A stretch of DNA of 57,676 nt from Selenomonadaceae bacterium (lineage in GTDB: Bacteria > Bacillota > Negativicutes > Selenomonadales > Selenomonadaceae): the NCBI GenBank assembly GCA_017634675.1, contig JAGBMX010000102.1:1-57676 (forward strand). The letters run 5' to 3'. The notes below the pieces were generated by a model, which ran no database searches, was not told where the DNA came from, and saw nothing but the letters and a program-made list of their open reading frames with translations. Made by a program: the position numbers and the translations under genes. This document shows positions 28,632-37,848 of the stretch, in pieces. Within the stretch, counting starts at the first letter, position 1. Each line of letters opens with the position of its first letter.

Positions 28632-29396
28632 TTAAAACAGTATGAAAGTTAAAAGGGCGTTGAAGAAAAAAATGGCGACTATAGAAGACACTACCGTTTT
28701 TGTGGTGGCTTTGCCGACGCCTTCCGCGCCGTTTGGAGAGGTTAGACCGTAATAACAACCTAAAACAGCGATTATGCTGCCGAAAATTACGGCTTTTATC
28801 ATGCCCCCGGTCATATCAAAAGCGTTGCAGTACATACTTATGGATGAAAAAAATATGTTGTAACTTATACCGGAATAAAAGACAGCGATAATAAGCCCGC
28901 CCAAAAGACCTATAATATCCCCAAAAACGGTTAAAATCGGAACTACTACCATACAAGCTATCATTCGCGGCACAATTAAATAATCTATTGGATTTACGGC
29001 CATCACCTTTAGCGCGTCAATTTGTTCCGTAACTTTCATTGTGCTGATTTCAGCCGTTATAGCCGACCCTACGCGTCCGGCGCAGACGATGCCCACAAGC
29101 ACGGGCCCAAGTTCGCGACCGATAGCTATCGCTATCACGGCTCCCACAGTTGATTGAGCGCCAAACTTAATAAATTGATCTGCCGTTTGAAGAGTCATAA
29201 CCACGCCGGTAAAAGTAAGAGTTAAACTCACTATCATAAGAGAGTCCACTCCTAAATGCGACATCTGCGCAATTATGGAAGATACGCGAGGACGCGAAAA
29301 AAGTCGCCTTATGGTTTTGGCGTAAAGAATAGTAATAGTTCCAAGGGCTGTCAGCCTATCAAGGGTAAATCTTCCCAACCATTCAAGAAACTGCAT
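28632..29396 (-). CDS. mlaE: MlaE-family lipid ABC transporter permease
   Basis: A 254-residue polytopic permease of the MlaE/YrbE family, which moves phospholipids between inner and outer membranes in diderms. The family core is visible as AGRVGSAITAEISTMKVTEQIDALKVMAVNP (residues about 112-142), with five to six hydrophobic segments. The partner ATPase (mlaF) and MCE protein (mlaD) are not adjacent: rnhA lies divergently upstream. It supports an outer-membrane organism. Confidence 0.9.
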   Translation of the reverse strand: MQFLEWLGRFTLDRLTALGTITILYAKTIRRLFSRPRVSSIIAQMSHLGVDSLMIVSLTLTFTGVVMTLQTADQFIKFGAQSTVGAVIAIAIGRELGPVLVGIVCAGRVGSAITAEISTMKVTEQIDALKVMAVNPIDYLIVPRMIACMVVVPILTVFGDIIGLLGGLIIAVFYSGISYNIFFSSISMYCNAFDMTGGMIKAVIFGSIIAVLGCYYGLTSPNGAEGVGKATTKTVVSSIVAIFFFNALLTFILF

Positions 29397-29460
29397 ATTG
29401 TCACCTCTCCTCCCATTTTATCAATCAAAAGCAAAGAAGTAAACAATTTTTTTAAGGAAG

Positions 29461-30135
29461 ATGAATGTGAAGCAAAAATTTTACGCTGTAAAAGTTGGAA
29501 AAACACCCGGAATTTATAATTCCTGGTCGGATTGCGAAAAAGAAGTCAAGGGATTTAACGGTGCTAAATTTAAAAGTTTTGCAACAAAAAATGAGGCGTT
29601 AAGCTGGCTTGACGGGAAAGATTTTTCAACTGAAACAAATCGCATTGAAACATTAAACGCGGATAGCAATATTGAAACCACCGAAACAAATTTTTTGATT
29701 TATACAGACGGTTCCTGCTTAAAAAATCCCGGAGGCGCGGGAGGATGGGCCGCCATCGTGACGAATACGCATACGGGAGAAATAAAAGAACTCACAGGCG
29801 GAGAAAAGGCAACAACCAACAACAGGATGGAACTGTCCGCGGCGCTATTCGCTTTATCTTCCATAAAAAATCCGTCGACAATAACGCTTGTTACAGACAG
29901 CGAATATCTAAAAAACGCTTTTACAAAAAATTGGCTTAGAAATTGGCAAAAACGAAATTGGAAAACCGCAACCGGCGCCGATGTTAAAAACAGAGATTTA
30001 TGGGAAAAACTATCTTTTGAAGTAAATAGGCATAAAATATATTTCAGTTGGGTAAAGGGACACGCCGGTAATCCGCAAAACGAAAGATGCGATTTTTTGG
30101 CAAAAAACGAGGCGAAGCTAAGAAAAAACAACTAA
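29461..30135 (+). CDS. rnhA: Ribonuclease HI with N-terminal RNA:DNA hybrid-binding domain
   Basis: A 224-residue nuclease removing RNA from RNA:DNA hybrids. The N-terminal viroplasmin-like domain (FYAVKVGKTPGIYNSW) binds hybrids. After a linker, the RNase H domain shows the catalytic acids in IYTDGSCLKNPG, NNRMELSAAL, VTDSEYLKN and the C-terminal NERCDFLAKNEA. ATG 29461 is very close to its SD (AAGGA). GTG 29467 would have better spacing and gives a normal family start. Confidence 0.93.
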   Translation: MNVKQKFYAVKVGKTPGIYNSWSDCEKEVKGFNGAKFKSFATKNEALSWLDGKDFSTETNRIETLNADSNIETTETNFLIYTDGSCLKNPGGAGGWAAIVTNTHTGEIKELTGGEKATTNNRMELSAALFALSSIKNPSTITLVTDSEYLKNAFTKNWLRNWQKRNWKTATGADVKNRDLWEKLSFEVNRHKIYFSWVKGHAGNPQNERCDFLAKNEAKLRKNN

Positions 30136-30280
30136 AACTCCACTCAGAATAATCAAAGCCAATCTTTCATCCACAAAAAAATAAAAATGAAAAATAACAA
30201 ATATTTGAGAAGGAATGTCGGTTTGTCTGTCGAATACTAAGACTAAGTGTAAGTTTGAATTTAAGAAAGGACTGACGGTC

Positions 30281-30613
30281 ATGTATTTTCGCATCAAAAC
30301 CAATTCATACACCTTCGAGAAGGATTTATCCGTTGAAAACTTTGATGCTTACGGCGTCACAAAGCACGTTTACCTTAGAGACGGCGAATTAAAGGAGAAA
30401 GAGTACCCTAAAAGCGCTTTTATCGCATTAGGCGTCGATAAAGCCATGAGTAAAGAACTTGACATTCTCTTTGCCAACAAGGACGCGGACGAAGATCATG
30501 AGATTAATTCGCTTAAAATAGGGGAGCGCAAATTCTATTTCCGTCGCTCCAGTTGTACCATAAATTATCTTAACAACAAGGCGCATATCGTCGTAAAAGC
30601 CAAAGACGAATGA
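30281..30613 (+). CDS. Unknown small cytosolic protein before the chemoreceptor
   Basis: A 110-residue soluble protein without signal peptide or membrane helix, which I do not recognise. It is rich in charged residues and beta-prone segments (MYFRIKTNSYTFEKDLSVENF, KIGERKFYFRRSSCTINYL). ATG 30281 follows AAGAAAGGA. The frame is open to 30215, but the extension lacks an SD. The chemoreceptor gene starts 18 bp after its stop, so the two are probably co-expressed and may act together. Confidence 0.65.
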   Translation: MYFRIKTNSYTFEKDLSVENFDAYGVTKHVYLRDGELKEKEYPKSAFIALGVDKAMSKELDILFANKDADEDHEINSLKIGERKFYFRRSSCTINYLNNKAHIVVKAKDE

Positions 30614-30631
30614 GATAGGAGATGTGTTTTA

Positions 30632-32419
30632 GTGCAGTCGGTGCGAGGAAAGTTAACGGCGATATTTGTCGCTATAGGCGTTATAGCGACGGTTGTCGTG
30701 GGCGGATATTTCATATATGAAACAATAGAAGACAACAATGCGGCAAACGTCGCATACAGGAAGCAGTTACAGGAACAGTACGATAGGGAGATAAGGCTCC
30801 AAACCGAAGGCTTGGTTTCTTCTCTTAACGGCATTTACGATCGCCAAGTGGCGGGAGAACTTACTGAGGCGCAGGCAAAAAAACTTGCCATCGAAGTGAT
30901 GAAGGCTTCCCGTTATGACGAGGGCAAAGGTTATTTCTTTGCTGACGAAAGAGATACGGGTATCTGTATCGCTCACGCAACCCTTCACGGCAAAGTTGAG
31001 GGCAAGATGCGCCAAGACGATCAGGATTCTCACGGCGTATATTATATGAGGGAAATTTTTAAGGCCGCTCTTAGCAGTCCGAACGGCGGGTATTCCGATT
31101 TCTCTTTTCCAAAACCGGGAGAAACTCAAGACCTTCCCAAACGCGGTTATTCCATGGAGTTTAAACCCTACGGTTGGATAATTTGCACCGGCTCTTGGGT
31201 TGATTACATAGATGCGGCGGCTGCCGAACACGCGGCCGCAAACGCAGAAGCGTTGTATAAAAAAATAGCCGTTTCCTGCGCTATTTTGGTTGTGTTGGTT
31301 GTGTTAATGGTCATAGCCGGCATAAAACTTGCGGCAAAATTCGCCGATCCCATCAGCTTTGTTACGAGAAGAATGCAAAGTTTTGCCGACGGCGATTACA
31401 GCAAACAGCCCATTGATCCGTCGTATCGTTCCGGCGATGAATTGGGACAGCTAATCGACGGGCTTGAGGCGTTAGGCGGCAACATGAGAAAACTTCTCCA
31501 CGCAATTCGCGAATCCGCCGAAGAAGTTTCAAAAAATGCTGAGAGCTTAAACGAAATGACGGGGCAATCCGCCGCAGCAAGCAATCAAATTGCAGAATCC
31601 ATTACGGACGTGGCAGGTTCCACCAACAATCAGTTAAGCGCCGTAGACGAAGCCTCCGGCGCAGTCACAGAGCTTGCGGAAAGAATCGGCGCCGTTTCCG
31701 AAAACGCCGAAAAAGCTGCGGAAGAAACAAACGAAGCGACAAAGACCGCAAGAAACGGCAACACGGTCGTTGAACACACTGTTCAAGACATGGGCAGACT
31801 CAGCGAAGTCGTGGGCGAATCGGCAAAGATGGTCAACAACTTAGGCGAGCGTTCGGACACCATAGGAAAAATCACGGACACAATTTCCGGCATAGCGGAG
31901 CAGACGAACTTGCTTGCGCTTAACGCCGCCATCGAAGCCGCCAGAGCCGGCGAAGCGGGACGCGGTTTCGCGGTTGTTGCGGACGAAATCAGAAAACTTG
32001 CGGCGCAATCCGACGAAGCTGCCAATCAGATTTCAAGTCTTATCGGTCAAATTCAAAACGAAACTGCTCAAGCCGTCAGAAGTATGCAAGAAGGTACGGA
32101 TCAGCTTGCATCCACCAGAGCAAGCGTAGAGCAGACGGGCAGGGAATTTGAATCCATCGTGCAGCTTGTGGAAACTATCGCCAATCGCTCGAGACAAATC
32201 GCAGAAGCCTCAAAACGCGCGGCGGGCAATGCGGAAAGCTGTCAAGCCGCTATCGAAAATATCGGTGAGATGAGCAAGAGCGTCGTTTCCAACTCCGAAA
32301 CCGTGTCTGCGGCGACGGAAGAACAAGCCGCCTCCGTTCACGAAATGGCGACAAGCAGTCAGCAACTCGCCAACACCGCCAGCGAACTTCTCAACGAAGT
32401 CGCTAAATTCAAAGTCTAA
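30632..32419 (+). CDS. Methyl-accepting chemotaxis protein with Cache sensor
   Basis: A 595-residue chemoreceptor. One membrane helix lies at residues about 7-30. An extracellular single-Cache domain follows ([32 protein letters not shown]), then a second helix (about 210-232) and a HAMP segment. The signalling domain has the conserved tip [20 protein letters not shown] and [15 protein letters not shown]. Cache domains of this type often sense small carboxylates or amino acids; the ligand is unknown. The start is GTG 30632. A terminator hairpin follows the stop. Confidence 0.9.
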   Translation: MQSVRGKLTAIFVAIGVIATVVVGGYFIYETIEDNNAANVAYRKQLQEQYDREIRLQTEGLVSSLNGIYDRQVAGELTEAQAKKLAIEVMKASRYDEGKGYFFADERDTGICIAHATLHGKVEGKMRQDDQDSHGVYYMREIFKAALSSPNGGYSDFSFPKPGETQDLPKRGYSMEFKPYGWIICTGSWVDYIDAAAAEHAAANAEALYKKIAVSCAILVVLVVLMVIAGIKLAAKFADPISFVTRRMQSFADGDYSKQPIDPSYRSGDELGQLIDGLEALGGNMRKLLHAIRESAEEVSKNAESLNEMTGQSAAASNQIAESITDVAGSTNNQLSAVDEASGAVTELAERIGAVSENAEKAAEETNEATKTARNGNTVVEHTVQDMGRLSEVVGESAKMVNNLGERSDTIGKITDTISGIAEQTNLLALNAAIEAARAGEAGRGFAVVADEIRKLAAQSDEAANQISSLIGQIQNETAQAVRSMQEGTDQLASTRASVEQTGREFESIVQLVETIANRSRQIAEASKRAAGNAESCQAAIENIGEMSKSVVSNSETVSAATEEQAASVHEMATSSQQLANTASELLNEVAKFKV

Positions 32420-32425
32420 AACTCC

Positions 32426-32457
32426 ATCCCCGCGTCTTAGACGCGGGGATATTTTAT
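32426..32457 (+). terminator. Terminator of the chemoreceptor gene
   Basis: An 11-bp GC-rich stem (ATCCCCGCGTC / GACGCGGGGAT) with a short loop TTA is followed by ATTTTAT. Confidence 0.8.
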
Positions 32458-32463
32458 AAAACC

Positions 32464-32550
32464 TTACTTTCTTTTTCTCTTTCTTTTTTGTAAAAAAGAA
32501 AGAGAAAAAGAAAGTAACAAAGAAAAAGAGAAAGAAAAAACTTTGATAAA
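32464..32550 (-). repeat. Paperclip-triplex repeat, copy H (between chemoreceptor and thiE)
   Basis: Reverse-oriented. The hairpin is 26 bp and perfect (32464-32489 with 32492-32517, loop GT). The purine tract 32519-32540 mirrors the purine arm over 22 positions, then CTTTGATAAA. Arm 1 pattern is T6-C-T3-CTC-T5-C-T3. It faces the 3' end of the chemoreceptor gene, opposite to thiE. Confidence 0.92.
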
Positions 32551-32579
32551 CTATTATTGTTACTAAAGGTAATTTAGTC

Positions 32580-33263
32580 ATGAAAAAAAATTTCGATTTA
32601 AAAGCCTATTTGGTAATAGGTCCCGAAAACACGTTAAACCGTCCCGTGGAAGATATTGTATATAGCGCAGTTGAGGCGGGATTTACGATGGTTCAGATTC
32701 GCTCCAAAACCGTTAGCGCAAGAGATATTATTGAATGTACAAGAAAAGCGGCTGACGCTATTAAAAAATCCCAAAATAAGGCTTCGCTAATCATAAACGA
32801 CCGTCTTGATATTTATCTTGCGGCTAAAGACGTGAGAATAGCCGTTGACGGACTCCACGTTGGGCAAAAGGATATTCCCGTCGAAACGGCGAGAAAATAT
32901 TTAGGCAACGATGCTATTTTGGGACTATCGGCAAAATCTCACGAACTTATTGATTATGTGAAAAATGCGGATATTTCCAAAATAGATTATTTCGGCGCCG
33001 GACCTCTCCACGCTACGGCAACAAAACCCGACGCGGGACTTCAAGAAGACGGAACGATTGAAACGAGAGCGTTTGACGAACTTACGGAACTTGCCAAAAT
33101 CAGCAAAATCCCCGTTGCTGTGGGCGGAGGTGTGAAAGCAAGTGATTTACCTGAACTGAAAGCTACGGGCATTTCGGGATTTTTTGTGGTTTCCGCCGTT
33201 GCGGGGGCGAAGGAGCCGTACTTAGCAGCCAGCGAGTTGGTGGAAACATGGGAGAAATCATAA
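32580..33263 (+). CDS. thiE: Thiamine-phosphate synthase
   Basis: A 227-residue TIM-barrel enzyme joining HMP-PP and hydroxyethylthiazole phosphate. Seen: VQIRSKTVSARD near residue 42, GLHVGQKDIPV near 95, GAGPLHATATKPDAG, and VAVGGGVKASD. No TPP riboswitch and no other thiamine genes are nearby, so it may be used for salvage. It overlaps larE by 16 bp. SD AAAGG lies 10 bp before the ATG. Confidence 0.92.
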   Translation: MKKNFDLKAYLVIGPENTLNRPVEDIVYSAVEAGFTMVQIRSKTVSARDIIECTRKAADAIKKSQNKASLIINDRLDIYLAAKDVRIAVDGLHVGQKDIPVETARKYLGNDAILGLSAKSHELIDYVKNADISKIDYFGAGPLHATATKPDAGLQEDGTIETRAFDELTELAKISKIPVAVGGGVKASDLPELKATGISGFFVVSAVAGAKEPYLAASELVETWEKS

Positions 33264-34057
33264 CGAAAAAGCGTTATAACGATCTTTTAAACATTATAAA
33301 AAAGTATGATTCGCTTGCGGTGGCGTTTTCTGCTGGAGTTGATTCCACTCTTTTATTAAAAGCGGCTAAAGATGCGCTTGGCGAAAATGTCATTGCCGTT
33401 ACAGTTATGAGCGATTTTGTCCCAATGAAGGAAATTGAATCGGCAAAAGTTATCGCTAAAGATTTAAACGTCCGTCATATTTTGCTTTCCGTAAGCCCTT
33501 TAGATTTTCCCACAATAGCGAATAATCCCAAGGATAGGTGCTATCATTGTAAACTTGAGATATTTAAAAATATAAAAAAATGCGCCGTAGAAAACGGCGT
33601 AAAATTTGTCGCAGAAGGCTCCAATCTTGATGATACGGAAGATTACCGCCCGGGCATGAAAGCGATAAAGGAACTTGAAATTGTAAGTCCGTTGTTAGAA
33701 GCCAAACTCACAAAAAAGGAAATACGGGAAATTTCAGAAAGCTTAGATTTAGACACATGGAACAAACCTGCCTTGGCGTGTCTTGCCTCGCGTGTACCTT
33801 ATGGGGAAATTATCACAAAGGAAAAATTAAAAAAAATAGAAACTGCCGAAGAAATATTGAACAGTTTTGGGTTCGCGGGAGCAAGACTTAGATTGCACGG
33901 GAGTTTGGCAAGAATTGAAATTTTGCCCGAGGATTTTTCAAAATTTTTCGCTATGAGAATTGAAATCGTAAAAAAACTAAAGGAACTGGGATTTTCATAT
34001 ATAACCTTAGACATTGAAGGATATAGGCGAGGAAGTTTAAACGAGGTGACAAATTGA
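33248..34057 (+). CDS. larE: ATP-dependent sacrificial sulfur transferase LarE
   Basis: A 269-residue PP-loop ATPase (AFSAGVDSTLLLKAA, residues about 23-37) with a CYHCK motif. A cysteine in ACLASRVPYGE occupies the site that donates sulfur to the nickel-pincer cofactor of lactate racemase in the Lactiplantibacillus enzyme. larB, larC and a racemase are absent from the window. It overlaps thiE and mnmA, two other sulfur- or PP-loop-related genes. Confidence 0.9.
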   Translation: MGEIITKKRYNDLLNIIKKYDSLAVAFSAGVDSTLLLKAAKDALGENVIAVTVMSDFVPMKEIESAKVIAKDLNVRHILLSVSPLDFPTIANNPKDRCYHCKLEIFKNIKKCAVENGVKFVAEGSNLDDTEDYRPGMKAIKELEIVSPLLEAKLTKKEIREISESLDLDTWNKPALACLASRVPYGEIITKEKLKKIETAEEILNSFGFAGARLRLHGSLARIEILPEDFSKFFAMRIEIVKKLKELGFSYITLDIEGYRRGSLNEVTN

Positions 34058-35085
34058 AAAAAGTAATCGTGGGTTTATCCGGAGGGGTGGACAGCGCAGT
34101 AACCGCTACGCTACTGAAAAAGGAAGGTTATGAGGCAATAGGCGTTACGCTTATTCAATGCGATTCGTCAGAAATTGCGGCAAATGACGCGGCAAAAGTT
34201 GCGGATGAACTTCATATTTCCCACAGAATAGCGGACGTTCGCGACGATTTTCAAAATTTAATCGAAACTCCTTTTAAAAACGCCTACTTATCCGGCAGAA
34301 CGCCCAATCCCTGCGTCGCTTGCAACCGTTTGGTTAAATTTAAAACTCTGCTTCGTTTGGCGGACGAAATGGACGCGGATTTTATCGCAACGGGTCATTA
34401 TGCGAAAATAATTTCTGATAACGGAGCGTATTTTGTATCAAAGGCAAAAGACGCCGCAAAAGACCAATCTTATATGCTATATCAACTATCCCAAAAGGAA
34501 CTTTCCCGCGCAATTTTTCCGTTGGGAAATTTTACGAAATCGGAAGTTCGCAATATGGCTAAGACGTTCGGCATATCCGTCGCAAGCAAAAAGGATTCGG
34601 AGGATATATGCTTTATTCCTTCGGGGGATTATATTTCTTATATAACGGAAAATCAAAAAAATTTGCCGCCTATAGGAAATTTTGTCAATGAAAGCGGAAA
34701 TATTTTGGGACAACACGAAGGTATTTACCGTTATACCGTTGGGCAACGGAAGGGTTTAAAAATTGCTTTGGGAAAGCCCGCCTATGTAAAAAGCATCAAT
34801 GCGGCAAAGAACGAAGTCGTTTTGGCCGATGATGAGGATTTATACGAGGAAAAAATTTTTGCGGGAGAACTTTATTTTCCACATATCCCGCCAGTGGACG
34901 GCGAAGAATTTTCCGCCGTTGTCAAAATTCGCTATCACCATAAAGGGACACCTGCAAAAATAATAAAGAGCGACGACACGTTAGAAATAAGTTTTGCCGA
35001 GCCGGTACGCGCCCCGGCAAGAGGACAGGCGGCGGTGTTGTACGACGATAAAGGCAAGGTATTGGGCGGAGGATATATTTTATAA
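34054..35085 (+). CDS. mnmA: tRNA-specific 2-thiouridylase MnmA
   Basis: A 343-residue PP-loop enzyme that thiolates U34 of Lys, Glu and Gln tRNAs. Motifs are GLSGGVDSAVTATLL at the N-terminus, the two catalytic cysteines in NPCVACNR and SEDICFIPSGDY, and VGQRKGLKIA. The start is TTG 34054, overlapping the larE stop by 4 bp (TTGA) with GAGGTGA as SD. The stop shares one base with the holA ATG. Confidence 0.95.
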   Translation: MKKVIVGLSGGVDSAVTATLLKKEGYEAIGVTLIQCDSSEIAANDAAKVADELHISHRIADVRDDFQNLIETPFKNAYLSGRTPNPCVACNRLVKFKTLLRLADEMDADFIATGHYAKIISDNGAYFVSKAKDAAKDQSYMLYQLSQKELSRAIFPLGNFTKSEVRNMAKTFGISVASKKDSEDICFIPSGDYISYITENQKNLPPIGNFVNESGNILGQHEGIYRYTVGQRKGLKIALGKPAYVKSINAAKNEVVLADDEDLYEEKIFAGELYFPHIPPVDGEEFSAVVKIRYHHKGTPAKIIKSDDTLEISFAEPVRAPARGQAAVLYDDKGKVLGGGYIL

Positions 35086-36101
35086 TGCAATACGGGGAAT
35101 TTGCGGTTAATTTAAAAAAGTCGCCTATGAAGCAAGTGTTTCTCTTGGCGGGGGACGAGGATTATTATATAGAAAAAGCGAAGAATAGGATTTTAGAACT
35201 CTTAGAGGCAAAAAATGATTTTCAAATTTTTGAAAAAGGAGCCGAAATTTCCGACATAATAATGACCCTTGAAACCCCTCCCTTATTTTCTCCCAAAACC
35301 GTTGTCATCGTAAAAAGCCCAGCTTTTTTCAAAGAGGACGCAAGCAAAACGAAGGATAAAGAGACGGAGCGGTTTATGACGCTCCTTTCCTCAATGCCGG
35401 AATCTAGCTACATAATATTCATTCTAAACGAAAAACCCGACAAGCGGCGAAAAATATATAAATCCATAGAAAAAATCGGACTCATACTTGAAAGCGAGTC
35501 GCCCCGTCCTTGGACAATCGGCGAATGGCTCACGGATAAATTGCGTTCCATCGGCAAAACCTTAGACAAGGACGCTTATCTTTTTTTTATGAACATGATA
35601 AGCGCGATGCAGAAAATATCCCTCGCCTTTTTAGATCAAGAATTTGACAAACTTGCTCTATATACTGACGAAAAACGCATTGACAAAAAGACCATGGAAG
35701 AAGTTTTTTCCTCCGTTCCCGAAGTTTCGTCCTTCGCTATTGTCGACGCTATAAGCGAAAAGGATTTAAACAAGGCGCTTACTCTATTTCATCGAGAAGT
35801 AACAAGCGGCGCGTTTTTGCCTCTCATAATTTCTCTGATAGCAAGACACACAAGACAACTTTTTCAAGCAAAACTTTTGATGAAACAGGGAGTAAGAGGC
35901 AAAGCTCTTGCAAAACCTTTGGAACTTAACCCCGTAATAGCGGAAAAATTAGGAACGGCGGCAAGCCGTTTCGATGAAAAAGATTTGGAAGACGCGCTGA
36001 TTTTGCTTTCCGACGCCGATTATTTGTTAAAGACAGGTCAGTGCGGCAACGAAATTATAGAAGAGATATTAATACTTCTATGCAAAATCAAAACCAATTA
36101 A
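35085..36101 (+). CDS. holA: DNA polymerase III delta subunit
   Basis: A 338-residue clamp-loader subunit. N-terminal MKQVFLLAGDEDYYIEKAKNRIL and the later IFILNEKPDKRRKIYKSIEK are typical of HolA. The C-terminal alpha-helical collar region contains ISLIARHTRQLFQAK. Its start overlaps the mnmA stop by one base. It is followed by repeat copy I. Confidence 0.9.
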   Translation: MQYGEFAVNLKKSPMKQVFLLAGDEDYYIEKAKNRILELLEAKNDFQIFEKGAEISDIIMTLETPPLFSPKTVVIVKSPAFFKEDASKTKDKETERFMTLLSSMPESSYIIFILNEKPDKRRKIYKSIEKIGLILESESPRPWTIGEWLTDKLRSIGKTLDKDAYLFFMNMISAMQKISLAFLDQEFDKLALYTDEKRIDKKTMEEVFSSVPEVSSFAIVDAISEKDLNKALTLFHREVTSGAFLPLIISLIARHTRQLFQAKLLMKQGVRGKALAKPLELNPVIAEKLGTAASRFDEKDLEDALILLSDADYLLKTGQCGNEIIEEILILLCKIKTN

Positions 36102-36190
36102 TAAAGTTTTTTCTCTCTCTTTTTCTTTGCTTCTTTCTTTTTCTCTCTCTTTTTTACAAAAAAGAGAGAGAAAAAGAAAGAAGAAACTAT
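36096..36190 (+). repeat. Paperclip-triplex repeat, copy I (upstream of the galE-like gene)
   Basis: Left box ATTAATAAAG is followed by arm 1 (36107-36128, T6-CTCTCTC-T5-C-T3) and hinge GC. Arm 2 (36131-36155), loop AC and arm 3 (36158-36182) follow. The hairpin is 25-26 bp and perfect, with 22 parallel triplets. Orientation matches the galE-like gene, whose TTG start lies 27 bp on. Confidence 0.93.
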
Positions 36191-36216
36191 CGCAAAAGAG
36201 AAAGGATTGACCCATT

Positions 36217-37158
36217 TTGAACGTGCTGATAACGGGTGGAGCCGGGTTTATAGGTTCCCATTTGGTTAGAACGCTTATCGAATCCGACATCAAGGCCTTT
36301 GTGCTGGATAATCTTTCCACAGGAAGGCGGGAAAACATACCCGAAGATACGCCTTTTTTTGAAATGGATGTTAAGGACGAAGCTTTGGCAGAAGTTATGC
36401 AAAAAGAGGAAATAGACGGCGTTGTGCATCTTGCGGGGCAGACAATGGTTGACGCGTCCATAAAAGATCCTGCAAACGATGCGGACGAGAATATTTTGGG
36501 AATGATCTCCGTGCTTGAAGCGGTGAGGAAAACTTCGGTCAAACGGGTGATATTTTCCTCAAGCGCCGCGGCTTACGGCGACGTTGATCCAAACGAACTT
36601 CCGATACTTGAAAGTCATCCGCTGAATCCTATGTCGTTTTACGGGCTTTCAAAGATAACGGCGGAAAATTATCTTTCACTGTATAATGCGCTTTACGGAA
36701 TCGAATACGTGGTGCTGCGCTTTGCCAACGTATACGGCGAACGTCAGGGCGACGGCGGCGAAGGCGGCGTTATCAGCATTTTTACAAAAAAACTTGCGGA
36801 GAACGAAAACATAACCATTTTCGGTGACGGCGAGCAGACTCGGGATTTTATCTATGCGGGGGATATTGCTCGGGGGATTGCGGCCGCGCTTGAAACCACA
36901 AATATAAATACCGCTTATAATTTATGCGGCGAGACGGAGACAAGCTTGAGGGAACTTGTCAGCGTGTTGTCTAAAATTAAGGGGGAAAATATAATTCCCA
37001 ATTATGCGGAGGAACGGCCGGGAGACATCAGAAGGTCGGTGCTTTCCGCCCAAAAAGCGGAGAGGGGATTGTCGTTTAGGGCAAAAACTCCGTTAAAAGA
37101 TGGGTTGATGAAAACTTTTAAATATTTTGAACAGAGAGTAAAGGAAAAAAATCAATAA
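36217..37158 (+). CDS. NAD-dependent epimerase, UDP-glucose 4-epimerase-like
   Basis: A 313-residue extended SDR. NAD motif is GGAGFIGSHLVRTLIE, the catalytic Ser lies in FSSSAAAYGD, and Tyr/Lys are in SFYGLSKITAENYL. GERQGDGGEGGVIS and DFIYAGDIARG are common in GalE-like enzymes, but substrate cannot be fixed from sequence. The start is TTG 36217 with AAAGGA upstream. No other sugar-nucleotide genes adjoin. Confidence 0.85.
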   Translation: MNVLITGGAGFIGSHLVRTLIESDIKAFVLDNLSTGRRENIPEDTPFFEMDVKDEALAEVMQKEEIDGVVHLAGQTMVDASIKDPANDADENILGMISVLEAVRKTSVKRVIFSSSAAAYGDVDPNELPILESHPLNPMSFYGLSKITAENYLSLYNALYGIEYVVLRFANVYGERQGDGGEGGVISIFTKKLAENENITIFGDGEQTRDFIYAGDIARGIAAALETTNINTAYNLCGETETSLRELVSVLSKIKGENIIPNYAEERPGDIRRSVLSAQKAERGLSFRAKTPLKDGLMKTFKYFEQRVKEKNQ

Positions 37159-37235
37159 AAAATTTTTTACAAGCAGGGTTTTTATAAATTTTGTAGAAAT
37201 AACGATTATGTACTGTGAACTAAGGGGGAATCTTA

Positions 37236-37757
37236 ATGGCAGCTGAAGACGAAATCAGGCAAAAACTACAGTCTTCGATTGACGAGATTGCAAAGTCCAC
37301 ACAGACCGTGTATCATGCGGTGGAACAGGTGGCTCAGATGGCAAGTTCGCTTGCAAAAGCCGGTCAGGAATCTGTGACTATGGCAAAGTTACTGCAAGAG
37401 AAGAACGCCGATACAATAAAAGTTATCGAATTTATAACAAATATTGCGGGACAGACGAATTTATTGGGACTTAACGCGGCTATAGAGGCGGCGCGCGCAG
37501 GCGAGCAAGGTCGCGGCTTTGCGGTTGTTGCGGAGGAAGTCAGGAAACTTGCGGAGCAATCAAGAGAAGCTACGGAAAAAATTCAAGCCACGTTAAACGA
37601 GATGAACCAAGCGGTTGAGGACATCTCCAAATCCATCGAAACAACGGGAAATATCAGCGAACAGCAGGCTGCATCCACAAGGGAAATTACTGACAACCTC
37701 TCGAGAGTTTCACGCGCAGCTGAAGACTTGAAACAGTATATTCAAAATTTGAAGTAA
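37236..37757 (+). CDS. Soluble chemoreceptor signalling domain (mini-MCP)
   Basis: A 173-residue cytosolic protein that is almost only an MCP signalling hairpin. The tip [40 protein letters not shown] is flanked by short coiled-coil helices. No membrane segment, HAMP or sensor domain is present. Full MCP signalling domains are about 250-300 residues, so this is short. It could sense through partners or act as a modulator of the Cache chemoreceptor encoded 5 kb upstream. AAGGGGGAA precedes the ATG. Confidence 0.82.
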   Translation: MAAEDEIRQKLQSSIDEIAKSTQTVYHAVEQVAQMASSLAKAGQESVTMAKLLQEKNADTIKVIEFITNIAGQTNLLGLNAAIEAARAGEQGRGFAVVAEEVRKLAEQSREATEKIQATLNEMNQAVEDISKSIETTGNISEQQAASTREITDNLSRVSRAAEDLKQYIQNLK

Positions 37758-37763
37758 AACGAT

Positions 37764-37790
37764 CCTGCCGCAATTGCGGCAGGTATTTTT
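37764..37790 (+). terminator. Terminator of the mini-MCP gene
   Basis: A perfect palindrome CCTGCCGCAATTGCGGCAGG is followed by TATTTTT, right after the stop codon. Confidence 0.85.
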
Positions 37791-37848
37791 ATGTTGACCC
37801 CTTCATCGCCTTCTGCAGCGGAGGGGTATTTAAAGGAGATGAAATTAT

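Noticed and set aside
32551-32579. TPP riboswitch before thiE
   Set aside because: The leader is too short and lacks the THI-box CTGAGA motif.
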